Assembly: GCA_963070105.1 (NCBI GenBank)
Contig: OY718808.1
Location: forward strand, 2,654,238-2,718,237
Reading direction: 5' to 3'
DNA length: 64,000 nt
Source: Litomosoides sigmodontis
Taxonomy: Eukaryota; Nematoda; Chromadorea; Rhabditida; Onchocercidae
Of the stretch, positions 1 through 13,100 are shown in pieces. Both the position numbers and the translations under genes were made by a program. The notes beneath the pieces are model-generated. The model was not told the DNA's origin. It did not search any database and worked only from the letters and a program-made list of their open reading frames with translations. The stretch's first letter is position 1. The number at the start of each line of letters is the position of its first letter.

Positions 1-1526
1 ACAGACAAACAGAGCCGTCGATAGCCTAAGCAATACATTTGATAAGATTTCGTCAGTATGATAATGCTTTCCTTAGTGTATGTATTATTTTAGTCCAGCT
101 AACTTTTTACTGTGCTTATCGGTGCTTATCGTTCCAAGCATCATCCTTAATACAATATATATATATATATATATTTAAAAAAAATCACTCTTAAGTTTTG
201 AGAAAGAAATTGAAAGTGATATTCTTAATTTGATGAAGAAATTGAAAGTGCTATTCTTAACAAATGAAGATGCCAGAAGGATCGTTCATCATTTCATCAA
301 TCTTTCTACTTTCGTTCGAAATATATTTCGCAGTACAAAATGATATATTTTTTCTTCTATTCAACGATTACTGCTGCATTCATCAATGTTCAGTTCGTTA
401 ACCTATAATTTCAAACTTTTTATTCATCCTTCTCACAATCTGTTAATCAGTGATCTCAAGATTTTTTAAAAATAATGATGAAGATATTTATATTAATTGA
501 TCAAGTTCCCAATCATTATCAAATCAATGATTCGTTAAGTCTGTCATTTCAAATATTTCTTTGATATTATCTTGGTCTAAGTAGCTTTTTTACTGTGCTT
601 ATCGTTAAAAGCATCATCGTTAATACAATATTAAAAAATCACTTTTAAAGAAGAAATTTCGGGGAGGAAATCGAAAATGATATTCTTTATAAATGAAGAT
701 GTCACACAACACTCAGTTAATATTCAAATTAATTTTTTCATCTATTAAAATGTTAGATATTTCACCGCTTTTCTTTCTTTTTTTCAAATTGATTATATCT
801 AACCAATGGAATAAGAATAATGATGTCTAGAAGTGCCAGAAGCAGGTTTTATTTTAGGAATGATTAAATGATTAGATTTTTTTTGCGCTCTCCTCAAGGT
901 ATGACAGATAATGTAGAAGTGAAAATGTCCCTCCCGCCGATTTTTATCTAATAGAGCAAATCTTCTATAACTTATAGACAATGTCATAAAAGAAACATTC
1001 ATTCAATAAATCGTTGATGTTTTGAATGACGAAAATAAAAAACGAGCAGAGCACATTACTACTAAAATATTAAAATACCACAAATTGAAGAATTAAACAA
1101 TTAAAAATGAGCAGAGTTTAAAATTTCCAGACCTCATAAAAACGGTAAGATTCAACATGAAAAAGACATAACAAATTCAGATACAACATAGACTAGTAGG
1201 ATATATGAACTTTCTATAAATATCGCTGTAAAAATGAATTACAAATATTTTTCAAATTTAGAAAAGATAAACGAGAACATTTTATAGCTGAAACGAGTCA
1301 GTAAATTGAAACTCTATGCATTAAAATACTTTCTCCTACATATTATTACATACAGCTTGTAAAATTAAAAATATTTCCGAAATTAGTAAGATAGATGACA
1401 GCACTAGAAGGGACGAAAATTTGCAAAAAACAATACCCAGATAAACTTCAAGAAAATATAAAAATCAGATATAATACTGATATAAGCGTTGAGAGAAAAA
1501 GTGAATAATTACATTTTTTTACTCAC
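1..1526. other. Gene-free 3' flank of the tRNA synthetase gene with diverged direct repeats
   Basis: No convincing exon is visible on either strand. Two stretches, about 110-285 and 585-705, share blocks such as GTGCTTATCG, AAGCATCATC, TTAATACAATAT and AATGAAGATG in the same order. This looks like an old direct duplication with about 480 bp spacing. Within the first copy, a 30-bp block containing AAGAAATTGAAAGTG is itself doubled (about 207-263). A short (AT)n run lies near 157-173. The small open frames here have AT-driven composition and no splice context. Confidence 0.5.
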
Positions 1527-4344
1527 TCAATAGTCATATTTCAACTTGCGGGGGACCATAAAACTTTTGATTACTTCATCGGTCACTTCTTTTCGTCTCT
1601 CTTGCAATTCTGACATAACCCGTTGCACTTCTTTAATGGCTATTGCTTTAAGCTCGCCAGTTAATAACTTGCCGCTTGTGTAATTCTAAAACAATTATAG
1701 ACGGGCTTAAGTAAATGGCATCAGAGAGAAACAGGAAAATAATCTTCATAACTAAAATACTTAACTTACTTCACCGCTTTCAAATTTCTAGAAAAGGCAA
1801 GGGATTAGTTTCAACACAGAGCACGTGTTAATTTGCAGTAAAACCAAGTTAAATTTAATTTTGATAAAAACCATCATCAATAATCAGGCATACGGAAGTT
1901 ATCAAAGTAAAAAAGAAAAAGAGTTAAAATTGAGTCAAATAATCTCTGATAATGAAAAAGTTAAAGATTTTAAAGCGCCGAAATCCACCACTTGGTTGAT
2001 ACTCTATTCCAAGTTTGAAGTTACCAAATGAGATAGTGTATCAAAGTACCGTATTTTTGCTCCTCGGCAATAATTGTCATTGACAATATTTACAAATAAA
2101 AGTTACAAACAGCAAATTTGAAAACTCACTTCACGAATACTTTCCAATTCATCATCGTCTTCCATGAAATACCGCAAGAACTGATACGCAATATCAATAT
2201 CGCAGTTACCACCATATTTACGATGCTCTTCAATTGTATCACGTCCACCACTAAAAGCATATTTATTGATCTGAAAAATTTTTAAATAGAAGCTTCTTTA
2301 TCACCACAATTAAAATGTAAAAACATTGCTTCATAGCATCCCAATTCATTTGTTCTCATCTTTCTTAAACGACAATTTCTTAAGCGCTTTCTTGTCCACG
2401 AAAGAAAAAACCGTAGGGTTATCAAAGTGAAAAAAAGGACCAAAATACTTGTGAACGAAAAAATTCCCATTCAACAGAAAATGATAAGAATTGAAGAGAT
2501 TATGCAAAAGATGCTTTCTTTACAGACACGAAAACCAAGCACCTTATTTTTTATTTGTTTAGGCGTGTCATCCAAATAAATACATGTGGTAGCATCAGAC
2601 GCAGCCATTTTGCTTTGCGCCCCTTGTAAAGCAGGTAAAAATGAGCTGTATATCATCGCCGGTTTAAAATATTTCAATCGTGGCGCAACATCACGACACA
2701 TCCGAAAGTAAGGATCCTGAAAGATGTATACCAGAGAGCTGGATTTAAAATATAGTGAAGCTAACACGAAATCTTTGAAGACGTAAACAAACTTGATCAA
2801 TGGCACATGGAATTATACATGGAATATCTGATCGGTTTCCAAATATCAGTGGGAAGCTACTACTGAAGCATGGAGCTGCTTCAATTGAAGGGAACGCCGC
2901 TTTGCCCATTGAGTCTTCACCAGTAAATCCAAAAATTGACCGAGCTTGATTAAGTGTTACAAGCTTCCATATCTTCAAGATATTCGAAAAAAAAGCCGGG
3001 CTGAAAGTAGTTGCAATCAGATCAAATTGATTGACCAATCTAAATGAACAACGAAAATAATAAAACTAAAGATCTTAAAATGAACTTTACTACAACGATT
3101 TCAACAAAAAATACAGCAGTACTTACCACATATACTCAGTATCTAAGAAGATAAAAGTTCTATCAGGACTAAAACCACAAGCAATAATATCTTTAATATT
3201 TTCCTTTGCCATATGCTTGATTTCATCTAATGTATGGTTCTTCCACAGGAATTTTTCATCATCTGTTATCTGAAAATTTGATGCAAATCTCCATCTACTT
3301 ATGTAAAATGACAGAGATCAATATGTATTGATACAAATTTTGAAATACTCGGAGATATTGTTTTGCATCCATAAATACACAGAAGCGTCTAGCTTAATGA
3401 TATAATAAAAAGGTAAAAAATATATGTAACGCTCCGCTTTTAATTAAAACTGTTAATCAACCTGAATGATGAGAGGCACATCAAATACGTCCTGCAACCA
3501 TTTTGTAAACATAAATGGGATGAGATGTCCGAGATGCAGGCTTCCACTACTGGGACCTCGGCCAGTATACAGGAAAAATGGTTTTTTTTGTTCCAAACGA
3601 TCCAAAATTAGTGACAGATCACTGGAAAAATTTATATTTAACGAACTCAACGCTTCATTTTAGTTATTTTGATTTACCCACTAAATTTTCAGATTATTCA
3701 GCAATTCACTTTTAAACAAATGTGAGATCCAAAACAGAAATTTATTCTTTTAAATTATTCAGAGAAGGAACAAACTAGTCAAATTCGGGTCGGATGACCG
3801 AAGCATTTATTCTCAAAATTTATGCGAAACATGGAATAGAGGCTTTGTAAATACCTACCGATGAGCAAAGAATAACCCACGTCGCAGCATTGGATGTGCT
3901 TTTTGGCCAATAATTCGTTCAAACCGAGTGATCAAATCTTCTGTTACTCTATAACACCCGAATTTTGCTGAAAATTAAATTCCTAAAAGTAGCAGTTTAC
4001 AGCATTTATATGAATGATGCTAAATCAGAAATATGAGTTGGCTGTTTAAATCAAATGGTTTTGTGGTGCACTGCCCTGCGAACTCATCGTTGTTAAACTT
4101 GCTTCAGATTTTAGGTTAAGTGGTTTACACTTCTTACGAAATCTGCTGAAAAGTGGTACTAACCTATCAATTTATCATAATCAATGCCTATCTTGCTTGA
4201 TGCTGTAACATCCCACGGTGTAACCACATCGCCAACTTCGTCCTCATCTTTTTGTCTTATCACCTCTTCAGATTCAGACTTCAACGAATCCTTCACTGTT
4301 GGCGCTTCTTTGTCTTTCTCAACGACCACTCCATTACTATCCAT
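1527..4344 (-). CDS. wars-1: Tryptophan--tRNA ligase, cytosolic
   Basis: This class I synthetase charges tRNA(Trp) with tryptophan for cytosolic translation. Eight exons join in frame to 424 residues: 4344-4164, 3967-3859, 3621-3462, 3269-3127, 3000-2793, 2716-2543, 2270-2130 and 1685-1527. The class I HIGH signature appears as HLGH (residues 126-129) after the eukaryote-type [19 protein letters not shown] segment. The KMSKS loop is KMAAS (303-307), close to the KMSAS of animal enzymes. The C-terminal segment [17 protein letters not shown] also matches the family. There is no N-terminal WHEP domain, so the protein is shorter than the roughly 470-residue vertebrate form. The N-terminus is a charged, acidic, low-complexity stretch. 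The start is the first ATG of exon 1. For exon 5 an acceptor at 3001 (TACTTTCAG) was preferred over one near 3040, which would create a stop. Confidence 0.95.
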
Positions 4345-6037
4345 TTATCAAACAACTTAATAATTCATTATAAGCAATGATAATTATAATTCAGCTGTAG
4401 TAATTCGATACTTTTATTCAAAACTAAAATTAAGGAATTAAAAATTGAAGTGAAGCACTTTTTCGGAAATTTTTTTCAATATTTGGAAATCCAAGAAAAG
4501 AAACCATTAGCAACAGAAAAAAAAATAAGCCGCCCTATATTTATCTTACTTCCTACACTTTATCACGGTTTCAAGCAAAGTTTGAAGATTACTGATAAAT
4601 GATTTAGCAAAAGAAAGTTCCGAAGAAGGAACGGTAATTAGTTAAAATTTATTCCAAAAATAAACAGTTTATTACTCATATTAGAACAGAGAAACTGAAG
4701 ATAAGCAAATGGATCAAAAGTTTGATGAGAACTGAAAATCCGGGAATCATTCGCTGCAAAAAACCTGAACACGTACCCACGTATCGACCTCACAAAACAA
4801 CAGTTTCTCATACTTCGCCAACTTGCACACTATGAAAACTTTCTTCTCACTGGGCTAATTCAAAAAGAATAATTGGAAATTTCCTCAAGGAATATGGATA
4901 TTTTGATAAATAATATTGATTGATAAATGGATTGACTGATTGCTGAATTGATTGATAAACTGAATAAGTAATAATTCTGAAAATATTACATGTATGAATA
5001 TATATATATATATCATTTAATGTGTGCTGCTTATTATCAATGATGGAAAGATTATGACGTCATCGGCTATTAAAGGTACAACAAAAGTACGCTATCCTAG
5101 TTTTTTCATCAATTCTTTAAATCAATGATTGTTTAAATTCGTGCTAGCTATTAGTTAGCATATGGCTAGTTAAATTTTATTAATTTAAATTAATGCATTT
5201 AAAATCTAGGAATTTACCAGTGCTTCATTTCAACATTAGGAATGTAATGAATCGTTTTCCCTGTTTATTTCTTCTCGATTTCGATTTCACTTTTGGTGCT
5301 TTTTCTGTACGCTAAACAGTTAGGATAAGTAAACACTGTCAAAGATTGATATATGCACAGTTATATATCATTGAAAATGTGCATGCAAGGAGGAATAAAA
5401 AGGGATGGGATGATTTTTGGAGGAAATTAAACGGAAGGATAGTTTTGAAATTTGAAGATAGCTCATCAACTAACACTTTTCCCACTCCACTACGCTGATT
5501 CTTTCCTCTTCTTTTCACTTCATTCTTTCCTTCCTTACTCTCATCATCGTTCACTTCAAGCGTTTTCATCCATCTCCCAAATTTTTTGATCTTATCAAAA
5601 ATGCATGTGTGAAAGAATTAAGAAAGCTATGCGACGAATCTCACTTTATGAATGACCTTGAGAGATGGAACAGCGTTCATACTCTATCATTCCTCAATGA
5701 CAGTTTGAAATTTATCAGAAAGTTTGAAAAGATTGTTATCTTTGGTTTGATGCAGTATCGAAATTACTCGGAGACAATACAACCAACCATAAGCATCTCA
5801 TTCTTTCCTCTCTCATCCAACCATTGACAGTTATAGCGGTCAATTGCATCTTCACTCTCTTTCATCTCATTTTAGCAAAATTGAAATTTGCATATTAGTT
5901 ATTGCGAGTCATTTCGAGGAAGGCATTCATTCATCCTCATTTGGTGCAATTTTTCACACTCAGTCATTCCCTTCTCCTCACTTCATCGCTACAGCAAATA
6001 CAAATATTGCTAGAATACAAAAGAACGAGCATTTCAC
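4345..6037. other. Intergenic region between divergent genes
   Basis: This spacer lies between the start of the minus-strand synthetase and the start of the plus-strand zinc-finger gene, so it should carry both promoters. It is AT-rich, with a short (AT)n run near 5000-5013. Small open frames at 5339-5569 (minus) and 5609-5827 and 5844-6037 (plus) have no recognisable domain or convincing splice partners and are not called. No promoter element could be identified. Confidence 0.5.
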
Positions 6038-6268
6038 ATGGGTATGTGGGTTAATTTTTACTTCATCCATTTTTTTTTTCCTTTCTTTCAATTTTCCATG
6101 TTTTCTGTTTTGGTACAATTTGTAATTTCCTCATTGCTTCATAATAAATAATATTTGTAAAATTTCAACCTAATGAAATGAGCAATAATTTCTAAAACAT
6201 ATTCACAAGTAATCAGGCAGATATGCTAATGCGTGCATTTTCATTAAAATTTCATTTTGCCTGCGAAA

Positions 6269-6337
<69 letters not shown>

Positions 6338-8194
6338 ATGTGTGCTGCACCAATTAACCATTAGAAAAATGATGAAGTTATATGTGTGTGACAATCATTC
6401 TTCAATCATCATCACTAGCTATAATTAGCACTAAAGAATAAATGCAAAGATAGGGAGTTTTTTTTTTGCATGAACGTAAATTTTACCTGTAATTTATTAC
6501 TGAAAATTAGATGAGGAAGTAATTAAAATGAACCAGGTAAATGTGTGTTGAACTAACAATGATTCATCTAATAAATCGAGAAAAAAAGTTTTTTTTTCCT
6601 AAAATGTAAACTTTTTTTCTTTTCCAAATTAAAAAAAATGCTCATTGGAAATGACGGAAAGAAAGTGCATGTTTGATCGTTCACTCTTTCAGCTTATGCA
6701 TTAGCATCGGTTCCGCCTCATTTAACCTTTGACATCACGAAATTTGCTAAACCGCTCAACGAGTGCATGCTTGCAAGCACTCAATCATTCTTACCTTTAC
6801 TCTCCGTTCCAATGATCAATCAGCATCCGATGAATTTGATTACAAGTAATATCACATTTTCAACAAGTCAATGCCCAATGTGCAGCCGAATATACAAGTC
6901 AAGCAAAGATCTTCAGGTTTTTTACAAATTTTAATTTTCTGCTTTTTTTCCCGTAATTTTTGAATCTTATTCACTTAGTTATTGTTAATTTGGAAAAAAA
7001 AATTTCATTTACTGCAAGCATATAGTTGGTCAATTTCTTCCTTTATAATTTAGATAATAATTATGCATTCATAGCAATTAATAGATTTTAGGATCATGTG
7101 TTAACTCATCATGAGCGCAAATATGAATGCGAAAAATGCGCTAGAACATTTGTATCAGAGAAACGTATGCGAACACATGAGCTTAAGAAACATTCCGGTT
7201 AGTAGTGATGATCATTTCGCAAACGGAATTCATTACGTTCCAAAAATGAAAAAATGAAAAGTTTCAGTAAATTTTCTTTTTTTTTGACATTTTGAAAATT
7301 TCCAAAAACGCTTTTTGATAATTTAAATAACACCCATTTTTAATTTTAGCGCATGCCACCAATTCTGTAAAAGAAGCTAACGGTGGACGGAAATTATTCG
7401 AGTGCAACCAGTGCGATCGAACTTATGAAACTTTTTACAATTTTAAGGAACATTTAGCTAAGCATAAAGGCAAACTGTTTCGATGTACAATTTGCAGCAA
7501 ACACTTATCCGGCCAAAGTGCTTTAAGCAGTAAGTTTTAAAGTGTTTGTTAAATTATTGCTTTTTTTGAAAAACAAAATATATTAATTATTAAATTAAAA
7601 TTTTTAGCACATACATATTTTTGTTTAAGCATGAAATGGAAAATTTTCGTTGGAAATGTAAAAAATTTCAAAAAGTTATTAAAAAATTATTAAATTTCAG
7701 GACATGCAAAAATTCACGAAAAACCTCATGAATGTATGATGTGTAACAGTCGATTCAGTTCAGCATACGATTTAGACTGTCACTTCAGCTACTATCATTC
7801 AAGCATTAAACGATTCAAATGTTTTCACTGTAACCGGGTACTGTACAATTATTCAGGTAAATTACGTCACGAACGACTGTGTTCGTTGAAAAATACAATC
7901 ATCAAGAAAGTCTCACACTCTCAGGCTTCTACTATCTGTCAAAAACCATCACCATGTCGTGAGGGAATAATTGTTGGAGCTAAACTGAAAGATGAAGTGC
8001 TGAAGAAATCCGATGATAATCAGATGTGTGAAATCATTCGAAATCAATCGACTACTGCTACTCTCATCACAGAGTCAAAAACTTATACCTGTGAAGAAAA
8101 TTCGAAAAGGCTCAACTCATCCTCCAAATCGAAACAGATAAAAACATTTCACATTTGTGATATTATGCATGACATTCCAGGTTTCTCGCAGTAG
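6038..8194 (+). CDS. C2H2 zinc-finger protein with six fingers
   Basis: Probable nuclear nucleic-acid-binding protein; orthologue not recognised. The model is 6038-6041, 6693-6916, 7092-7197, 7350-7529 and 7701-8194, giving 335 residues. A conservative start is the in-frame ATG at 6767 (309 residues). The open frame runs upstream to a TTTCAG acceptor at 6692, and a minimal first exon ATGG before a GTATGT donor at 6042 restores phase. Fingers, in order, start CPMC, CEKC, CNQC, CTIC, CMMC and CFHC. Each has C-x2-C-x12-H spacing, and the second half is Hx3-4H, except the last, which is Hx3C (CCHC type). Introns split fingers one and four. The C-terminal tail of about 110 residues is Ser/Thr/Lys-rich with no finger. 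A polyadenylation signal AATAAA lies at 8319-8324. Confidence 0.8.
6271..6338. repeat. (TG)n microsatellite
   Basis: An almost uninterrupted TG dinucleotide run of about 34 units lies within the proposed first intron (6042-6692) of the zinc-finger gene. The His/Thr open frame read from its reverse strand is a by-product of the repeat. Confidence 0.95.
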
Positions 8195-10132
8195 CTACCA
8201 AAATATACGAAATGAACCTTTGTCTTTTTCCTGTTTGTTCTTATTATTTGTCTTACGTTTTTGATTGCATCAAGATTGAAGATGCTCGGAATTTGGAATA
8301 TTGTTGAAATTTTGAGATAATAAATTGATAGTAGTAGTTAGTTAGCTAATGTTAGCAACGATGAATTCAATTTCATGCATTTTTCTTGAACTTCCTACGG
8401 TGAATCTTTCAAATTCTTGAAATTTAGCCACTAATTAATTATTTTGATTTGAGCTACATGAAAACTGTAATTTTAGCGCAGTTATTATTGCATAGCTCAA
8501 GAAGAGAATTCCATTCTACACTACTGAGGTATATTTTCAAGCGATTTACCGTCCTCATTTTCAAAAGCACACAAAAATCGCTGAAAAGCAATCATCAAAT
8601 AAATCAACCTAATGAAATTTTCTCTCAAAATTCATTTTTCATCATTTTCCACCTAAGCACGAGTTAGTTATAAGGAATCTTCCTCACATGTAAACAAAAC
8701 AATTAATTGCTCATCCATCCAACTACTTTCACAAAATTCAGAAATCCCAAACGTCAAAAATTTTTCCCTCAAAAAAAAAATTTGTCAATAAACGGTGTAA
8801 TTTTGATCACTTTTTGCATTTTTCAATCTCATCTATACTTTCACTTCATCCGAAACCAAACGAAAAAAAGATCACTGACCGATGAGGAATTCTTCCCTCT
8901 TCCGCATTTACTGCATATTCATCATGGAAGCATAAAGTGCTGCTATTTTAGCGTTCGTTGATTCATCACTTAAAGTAATATATAAACAATATTATCTCCT
9001 TCAAAAAATACATTTCATCTTTTTCACCAAATTCAAGTAATATATAAACAATATTATCTCCTTCAAAAAATACATTTCATCTTTTTCACCAAATTCAAAC
9101 CGTTACATATCGTGTGTTAAGCATGTTACTTTGAAAATAAATATCGTAACGTGTAGCACTGCACCTCACACTATCAGTACAGTAAGAGAAGAACGTTGAA
9201 AATTACGAACTTGGCGTATATTTAAAAAATATTTAATATATTTAAAAGTGTTACGCCAAAAACAAATGCTTTTCTCCTAGCCGCTGTTTTACCCTGTAAT
9301 AAATTATGTGTAGAAACAGGAAAAGAAGTAAACAGAATTCATAGCTTTCCAATGCTAACAATCGCGGTAACATTTCACTTGATTCACTGGTGGAAGAAAT
9401 TCACACATCCTTTGAGAGATTTTAATTTTTGAAAATTTTGCTTATTTCGCAATTCCCTGAAATCGGTGATTAATAGTGTGAAATCTAATTAAAACTAGCA
9501 ATATGCATACCGCTGCCTTAAGCGTAAATGGATCGTTTTTTTCCATCCACTACTTTCTATTAATTCAAATAGACACTGTATATTCGCTTAAACGCAACTA
9601 ATATGAGAAATTTTTATCAATTATTATCAATCCTAATTATTTTTTCAAACTTCTATTAAATCATAATTGGCAACCGACATTTTCAGATAAATTTTAGGAA
9701 TGAGAGATCAATAGGAGAATCTAGATTAGTATTCGTGATAAGCGTGCCAAAAATCTTGACTAGTCTTCATGGCCTGAATCAATGTAATATAAAGCCAAGA
9801 CCTCCTGTTATAAATTAATATACTTTCTACAAGATACGGCATCCAACTGGTTTCCCTCATATATTTTTGGCATCCTCGGATGCTTTTGAAGACTAGTTCC
9901 TCATGATAAAAAAAACGAATAATTGTACACGCATAAGAAAACGTAGAAACAAACAACTAAGCAAAACAATTCAAATTTCATGCAGATGGGTCAAACTTTA
10001 ACAAAACTTGAAAATACACTAAAAGAACCCAATAAAGAGTAGTCTTTAACTGGTTCTCCTCCTTCATCAAAACAAGTATACAAAGAGATTCTTTCAATGA
10101 CATCAAAATTAATGTCCAATGTCAACCCATCC
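8195..10132. other. Convergent 3' intergenic region with a 62-bp tandem duplication
   Basis: The region lies between the 3' ends of the zinc-finger gene (plus) and Aquarius (minus). Open frames at 8449-8667, 8707-8961 and 9726-9956 show no domain and no splice context and are not called. The only clear structure is the 62-bp duplication at 8973-9098. Confidence 0.5.
8973..9098. repeat. Tandem duplication, 62-bp period, two copies
   Basis: The block beginning AAGTAATATATAAACAATAT at 8973 is repeated from 9035 with the same sequence through ...CACCAAATTCA. The two copies look identical by eye, so the duplication is recent or the reads were collapsed or expanded at this point. Confidence 0.9.
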
Positions 10133-13100
10133 CTATTTCCCCAACTTTTCTGGGTCTTGTCTTTCAAAGTCCATGCTTTCAAAAGTAATGTCAGCTTCTT
10201 CCGTTTCCATCGCGATAGGTTCTGGCACTCCCTTTTCTTCTTCGGTTTTTGCCTCCTCAGCAGCTTTTGCAGCCGCTTCAGCTTCCAAATGCGCATTAAT
10301 TGCAGCCTCAAAATTCAAGTTGTTAGCAAAGCCAATGTTAACTGCATTTTTAGGAGAGAATTATAAAAGCTACCTCAACAATCGATATAAATGAGAGATC
10401 TAATCATTAAAAAATTAAAACACAGCAAAGAATAAAGTGTTTATAAAGCCAACATGAATTTGGAAATATATATGAAAAGTAATTCCTTCACGTGTAGGAA
10501 TTTACTACACTTTTTAAATAATTGTTACAACTTCATAGCCTGTTATCAGAAAAAATTACCTGACGAGCATCGAAATAATCCTTCATATGTTCTTTATAAC
10601 TTTCCTTCATCTGTTCCATATTACTCATGTAGAATTGGTGAACGAACGTACTCATGTGAACCGTATCTTCGATTTGAATTGGTTTAGATGCCGGAGGTTG
10701 ACCGTTCTAAAATAGAATCACATCTTTGTTTGCCGAAGTTTACACGTATTTACATACCTTAGAATTAACACAAGACAATGGAAAAAAAGATCTCACTCGA
10801 AAACAGAGTAAGAAAGGAAATTGTTTTAAAAAAGGAACAGGAAAACTACCATTCGATGCATTAGATATGTTTCATGAGGAATTATCATCAACTTCTGCGG
10901 ATATTTGCATAACTGAAAGGCAGACACTTTTAATAGTATATGCAGAGACTCAAGCATTTCAATAAATAACAGTTATATGATTAACCAATATTTACAAGAA
11001 ACATAATCTTTCCTCTTTAGAATATAAAAGTCGATACCCGTTGAAATGCAGTTGCAAGCTCAAGGCAGTTTTGGAATAAATTCACTCGTCCCAATACATA
11101 AAGGCCCAAACGTGCTCGAGAAAGAGCCACAATCAAACGGCGAACATCCCTATAAAGTGTCAGTTCTGCTTGTTAATACTAAAATATGAAAAATAGGGAA
11201 CACTTTAAAGTGTTCTAACACAAATTAAACATAATGAGTAATTATTAATTCATATTCTTATATCGTAATTGAACCTTATATGACCGATGTTCTTTGTCCT
11301 TACAAGCGAAAGAATTATATAATCATTCTGTTGCCCTTGGTATTTGTCAACTGTTGAAATCTGAAAAAGTTAAAGTTTAGTGAGGAGAGTTAAATACACT
11401 TGATTCATATTTTATAAAGTTCGTTCCATTTATAAATACAAAACGAAGAAAAATAATTCTACAGAAGATAAAGCAAAGCTAGTATAAAATTTAATACGAA
11501 AATATTACTAACAAGCACTAAAAAAATGCATATTCTGAGGACTGTAATAACAAACTTTATGTGGTACTCCAATTAAAGGATTTTTAGCACATCGTGTTTG
11601 CACCACATCACGTAACAATGACGCCTGGCCGTTGTAGGTTGTTATAATAGATATTTTTTCTGCAGGATAACCCAAAATGCGCATATATGTGAACAAAGCT
11701 ACAGCATATTCCGCTTCGCCGAGATTCTGAAAAATAGTGCTTTAACTAGGGACTCTCCAAAGGCAAAATAAAAAAAATTGAAAAAACAATAAACCTGATA
11801 AAAATAGGGACTGGGAGTCGTTTCGCCAATACCATTGAAGTCCGGAACATCGATAAGTTGATAATTGAATGCAAAACCAGAATTCGCGCGTTGGAACTCC
11901 GGAAGAGCTTCAATGTGCGGCAAGTTACCCAAATGGTCATATCGCCAGTTATAAAGATCTGCTATTCTGAAATTAACCACGTTAAAGGTCACACTCACTG
12001 CATTTGACAGCTGCACTAGGAATTACTGTAGTGGTTCCAAGAATATGTGTCTAAAACATACTCGGCTCTAGCACGACCCTGCTGATCTAACAAGATATAT
12101 GGAACACCAAGTCGAACAAATCTGGCAAACAGACTTTGTTCCATGTTAGAATATTTTTGAAAAGCAATATTCTGAACAACCGGTGGTAATTGATGGTGAT
12201 CACCAATCATAATCCATCGCTTTAACCTACTCCTGCCATCTTGTGGATTCTGAAACTCATATTTTATTGTAGCGATAATGGTAGAGCAATATTTAACAAA
12301 GAAATTAGGCCTTATAAAGTGGAAATGAGTAAAACAATAAAGAAATGTAGTCCGCCCAAAATTACCTGCAGCAGTAGTGGAATAAATGTTTCAACTTCAA
12401 GAATTTGGGCAGCTTCCTCCATTAAAATATTGTCATATCTGAATCCAAGTTCTACCAAATCTTTTCGTCGCAGAGCTGCATGAGTGCAAGTCATAGCAAT
12501 AATTTTCGCTTCCTTCACCTGAAATCCTTAGAATAATTAATATTAAATCGCCTTCATCAATACTAACGTCATAATAAAAAAATAATCGTAAAATTAACCA
12601 AAAGATAGTCCGTACGATCCCTGCCCGAACGCAACAACTCGAAAGACCTAAATTCTTCTAGCTGAGTGAAAATACCACGAATATACCGCCAACAGCCCTG
12701 AGCAATTTCCCAATCTTCTTCGAAAGAAACACCCTAAAATAGTTAAGTAAAAAATGGAAATACGTTGTATTGAGGCAGAAAATGATAAACTATAAAGGAA
12801 TGGAGCTTCCGCAAAAGTCTCAATATATTTCATCCATCATAAGAACCATCTCGAAAAAATGTACAGTAACTTAACAGTAAAATCCAGTCAGTGAGAACGG
12901 AAAGTATTTTTGACCTTAAACAGAGGTGGCGGAACATCGGCAAAATATCTGGCAAAGGGAAAGTGATCAGCAATCGCTTTCGCACTCGGCGTTGAACCTA
13001 TTTTCGATTGAGCAATATCACTTTCAAATTTTTCCCAACGTGCGAATACCTGGACAAAAGGCATTAATAGTGTAAGTTATTTACTTAACGTATTACGGTA

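Noticed and set aside
5609..6037. Plus-strand frames upstream of the zinc-finger gene as additional coding exons
   Set aside because: Joining the 5844 frame through the 6042 donor to the 6693 acceptor gives an immediate stop, and composition is not coding-like.
10097..10394. Plus-strand frames of about 90 codons
   Set aside because: They are antisense to the Ala/Glu-rich last exon of Aquarius.
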